Assembly (NCBI GenBank): GCA_026708185.1
Contig: JAPOVK010000034.1
Coordinates: forward strand, 124,001 to 188,000
Direction of reading: 5' to 3'
DNA from: Gammaproteobacteria bacterium
Lineage (GTDB): Bacteria > Pseudomonadota > Gammaproteobacteria > Pseudomonadales > Azotimanducaceae
DNA: 64,000 nucleotides
Each line of letters opens with the position of its first letter. Within the stretch, counting starts at the first letter, position 1. Both the position numbers and the translations under genes were made by a program. Of this stretch, positions 61,887-64,000 are shown piece after piece. Under the pieces are notes generated by a model. It was not told where the DNA came from and did no database searches. It saw only the letters and a list, made by a program, of their open reading frames with translations.

Positions 61887-63344
61887 ATGCGCACCTACCC
61901 GACCGAAGCGCGCCGGCACAACGTCGGCCGGCCAAACGTTCCCTTGAGCGACAGCCAGTTGCAGGCGTTCGTCGCCAACGGCTTCCTGACCCTCAAGTCC
62001 TCGCTGCCCGAGACCTACCATCGACTGATCTTCGAGCGCTTCGACGAGGTGGCGACCGGCATCGGCCACTTCGGCAACAACCTGCTGCCGCTCATCCCCG
62101 AACTCGTCGAGTTCTTCGACGACCCGGTCGTCAAGGGTGCGCTGACCAGCGTTCTCGGCCGCGACTACTCCATGCATCCGCACCGCGCGCTGCACAAGAA
62201 CCCGCCCGGCAGCGACGAACAGCAGTTCCACAAGGACAGCTACTGGGGCTACACCCGGCGCGTGCGGAACCACCGCCCTTGGTGGGTGATGATCATGTAC
62301 TTCCCGCAGGACACCGAGTTGGAGAAGGGCCCAACCGCGGTCATGGCGGGCAGCCAGCATCTGAATCAACGGCCGGAGGGGTATTGCAACGAGGTGCCGA
62401 TCGCGGGCGATGCCGGTTCGTTCGTGCTGATCCACTACGACATCTGGCACCGCAAGATGAAGAACCTGACCGACCTCAACCGGTACATGTTCAAGTTCGA
62501 GTTCGCGCGCCTGGCGCCACCTGACGCCCGCTCAGTGACCAGGGCGTGGGAAAGGCCCGCAAGCGTGCCGACGCCGGACCTCTCTCCCGCCTGGCAGGCG
62601 ACTTGGGACTGGTTGACCGGCCAGCAACCGGAGCAGGCGCGCCACCAGGCCCACGTCGAGGAACTCGGAGCCGACGACGAGGCGATCGGCATCAACGCGG
62701 GCTACGCGCTCGGCTGCGACCCCGCCAACACCGCGCCCCTGCTCGAAGCTCTCGACAGCAATTCGTCCGCGCACGAAAACGAACGCCGGTACTCGGACAA
62801 CGGGCAGATCTGGCGCGAGGACGCCGTGGTCCGCAACGCCGCCCACGGGCTTGTGCGGACCGGGGATTGCGCCGTGCCCGGACTGCTCGACGTGCTCCGC
62901 GCGGGCACGGCGCGCGGGCGCAAGCACGCGGCGTTCGCGCTCGGCGAGATGGGCACGACGACCGCGCACCCGGCGCTCTGCGACGCGCTCGGCGATGAGG
63001 ACGTGCACGTGCGCATCGCCGCTGCCGAAGCCCTGGGGCTGGCGACGCCTTGCACGGATAGCCGCGATGCGCTGGTCGCGGCGATGCACGACGACCCGGC
63101 TTCCGAAGTTCGTTTCGACGCCGCGCTGTCGCTGGTGCGCGCCGCCGTGCAAGGCGATTCCGCGCTGATGGCCGAGGCGGTCGATCCACTCGCGAACGCC
63201 CTCTACGACACCAACCGTTATGTCAGCGGCTACGCGGCCGAGGCCCTCGAGCGCATCGGCACACCGGACGCGTTCGACGCGCTGGTACCGTTCCTGCGCA
63301 CTGCGCGGTGGTGCCCGCACACCGACAACCGCCGACCGTTCTGA
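61887..63344 (+). CDS. PhyH-type dioxygenase fused to HEAT repeats (PhyH 7)
   Basis: A 485-residue two-part protein. Residues 1-220 are a PhyH oxygenase: NGFLTLKSSLPETYHRLIFE, QQFHKDSYWGYTRR (H115, D117), TAVMAGSQHLNQRPEG and LIHYDIWHRKM with the distal His. The last 240 residues are helical repeats of the HEAT type, such as RKHAAFALGEMGTTTAHPAL, VHVRIAAAEALGL and SGYAAEALERIGTPDAFDAL. The repeats may bind a protein partner or substrate. It is divergent from the nucleoside hydrolase. Confidence 0.89.
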   Translation: MRTYPTEARRHNVGRPNVPLSDSQLQAFVANGFLTLKSSLPETYHRLIFERFDEVATGIGHFGNNLLPLIPELVEFFDDPVVKGALTSVLGRDYSMHPHRALHKNPPGSDEQQFHKDSYWGYTRRVRNHRPWWVMIMYFPQDTELEKGPTAVMAGSQHLNQRPEGYCNEVPIAGDAGSFVLIHYDIWHRKMKNLTDLNRYMFKFEFARLAPPDARSVTRAWERPASVPTPDLSPAWQATWDWLTGQQPEQARHQAHVEELGADDEAIGINAGYALGCDPANTAPLLEALDSNSSAHENERRYSDNGQIWREDAVVRNAAHGLVRTGDCAVPGLLDVLRAGTARGRKHAAFALGEMGTTTAHPALCDALGDEDVHVRIAAAEALGLATPCTDSRDALVAAMHDDPASEVRFDAALSLVRAAVQGDSALMAEAVDPLANALYDTNRYVSGYAAEALERIGTPDAFDALVPFLRTARWCPHTDNRRPF

Positions 63345-63365
63345 CGACCAAGCAGGGGCTCCGCC

Positions 63366-64000
63366 ATGATGAAGGCCGGATTCCTACCCTTTGTCGCGCT
63401 GGCCCTGGTGGTCGCTGCGCCGGTGGGCGTTAACGCGGGCGAGACGCGCCTTGAGTTCGAGAAAGGCGCGTTCCAGAAGATGGGCATCACCCCGGTGGGC
63501 CGCAAGACGCGGGGGTTGACGTTCGAACACACCGCACGCCGGGACACCGCCGGTACCCCGGACCTGCTCAGCGTCGAAACGATGACCGTCGTCGGCGGCG
63601 TCATCTTCGTCGAGGTGGCCCGCCCGGCCGCGCCGGAGTACGCCTGCCCGACCCTCGACATCGACCTCGCCGCGCCAACGGGCCAACGCCTGCGCGTCGC
63701 CTTCGACACCGCATCGGTGGCTGCGAACCTCCACGACTGGGAACTCGTCCCGCTCGCGGCCTTCGTCAAGAGCGGTTCCGATGCCCTGTTCACGTACATG
63801 GGCGTGCATGGCGAGTACCACGAGGCGTTCGCCGGCAACCTCGTCGGCTTCAACCTCTTCCTACTCGACACTTTCCGGTCGCTGAACAAGCCAAGCGAAG
63901 CGCACCGGATGGTCAAGACCGTGGTGCCCGGTTATACGCACGGCGTAGCGGAGCCGAGCGGCCAAGCGACACGGAAACTCACGCGGTGGATGCGGCGGAG
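63366..64000 (+). CDS. Secreted protein of unknown function (3' end beyond window)
   Basis: The frame opens at ATG 63366 and stays open to the window end for 211 codons. A signal peptide is clear (MMKAGFLPFVALALVVAAPV, cleavage near VNAGE). The mature part shows mixed sequence with LEFEKGAFQKMGITPVGRKT and DLHDWELVPLAAF-like elements, but I recognise no family. It is 21 bases downstream of the PhyH-HEAT gene and probably in its operon. Confidence 0.75.
   Translation, partial: MMKAGFLPFVALALVVAAPVGVNAGETRLEFEKGAFQKMGITPVGRKTRGLTFEHTARRDTAGTPDLLSVETMTVVGGVIFVEVARPAAPEYACPTLDIDLAAPTGQRLRVAFDTASVAANLHDWELVPLAAFVKSGSDALFTYMGVHGEYHEAFAGNLVGFNLFLLDTFRSLNKPSEAHRMVKTVVPGYTHGVAEPSGQATRKLTRWMRR

Noticed and set aside
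1-64000. CRISPR arrays, insertion sequences, rRNA or tRNA genes
   Set aside because: I saw no regular short repeats, transposase motifs or tRNA cloverleaf apart from the tmRNA.

Overview
This 64 kb window is GC-rich, densely coding bacterial DNA. The housekeeping genes (dnaB-radA; nrdR-ribD-nusB-thiL-pgpA; xseB) and a tmRNA whose tag reads ANDENYALAA point to a gammaproteobacterium. The many dioxygenase, acyl-CoA, sulfatase and quinoprotein genes would suit an uncultured marine or host-associated lineage; that habitat is an inference, not something the sequence states.

Layout. 1-8.6 kb is core: the C-terminal part of dnaB, radA, a secreted VOC protein, nrdR-ribD-nusB-thiL-pgpA, xseB, an unknown small gene and an NhaC-type antiporter, then the tmRNA gene (8661-9037). 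From the tmRNA 3' end to about 15.6 kb lies an accessory segment bounded by two diverged direct copies of a higBA toxin-antitoxin locus. The left copy has a broken higB. In the right copy the antitoxin is fused to a GIY-YIG nuclease-like domain. Between them are a PhyH dioxygenase, a Zur-box-preceded zinc GTPase with a DUF1826 partner, a cupin, an AlkD-like gene and a vapC relic. 15.8-26.5 kb is mostly redox: a GMC dehydrogenase with its small subunit, an ABC-2 permease fused to a degenerate M1-like domain, a diheme c-type protein, a PP2C phosphatase, a PQQ dehydrogenase with a fused heme domain and a DsbA-fold protein. 26.5-28.7 kb has a frameshifted amidohydrolase coupled to a vapBC module with a palindromic operator.

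28.8-53.8 kb is a catabolic and accessory stretch with five more PhyH-type genes, a luciferase-like oxidoreductase, HAD hydrolase, M19 dipeptidase, PurE-like protein, a GrdB-family gene interrupted by one in-frame UGA that almost certainly encodes selenocysteine, a GST / enoyl-CoA hydratase / CoA-transferase / amidohydrolase run, a MaoC-type protein, a Gfo/Idh/MocA-aldo/keto reductase fusion, a TlpA thioredoxin, an SRAP protein and a sulfatase. 53.9-64 kb holds an acyl-CoA dehydrogenase, a lipoprotein prolyl oligopeptidase, a GPP34 protein, a rhodanese, a TPP riboswitch controlling a TonB receptor (probable thiamine uptake), a nucleoside hydrolase, a PhyH-HEAT fusion and a truncated secreted protein.

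The most notable signals are the UGA-containing GrdB-like selenoprotein (35572-36804), the HigA-GIY-YIG fusion (14411-15310), a PhyH enzyme with an HxG halogenase-like metal site (36913-37806), the TPP riboswitch with a readable Shine-Dalgarno sequestering hairpin, and the sevenfold expansion of PhyH enzymes.
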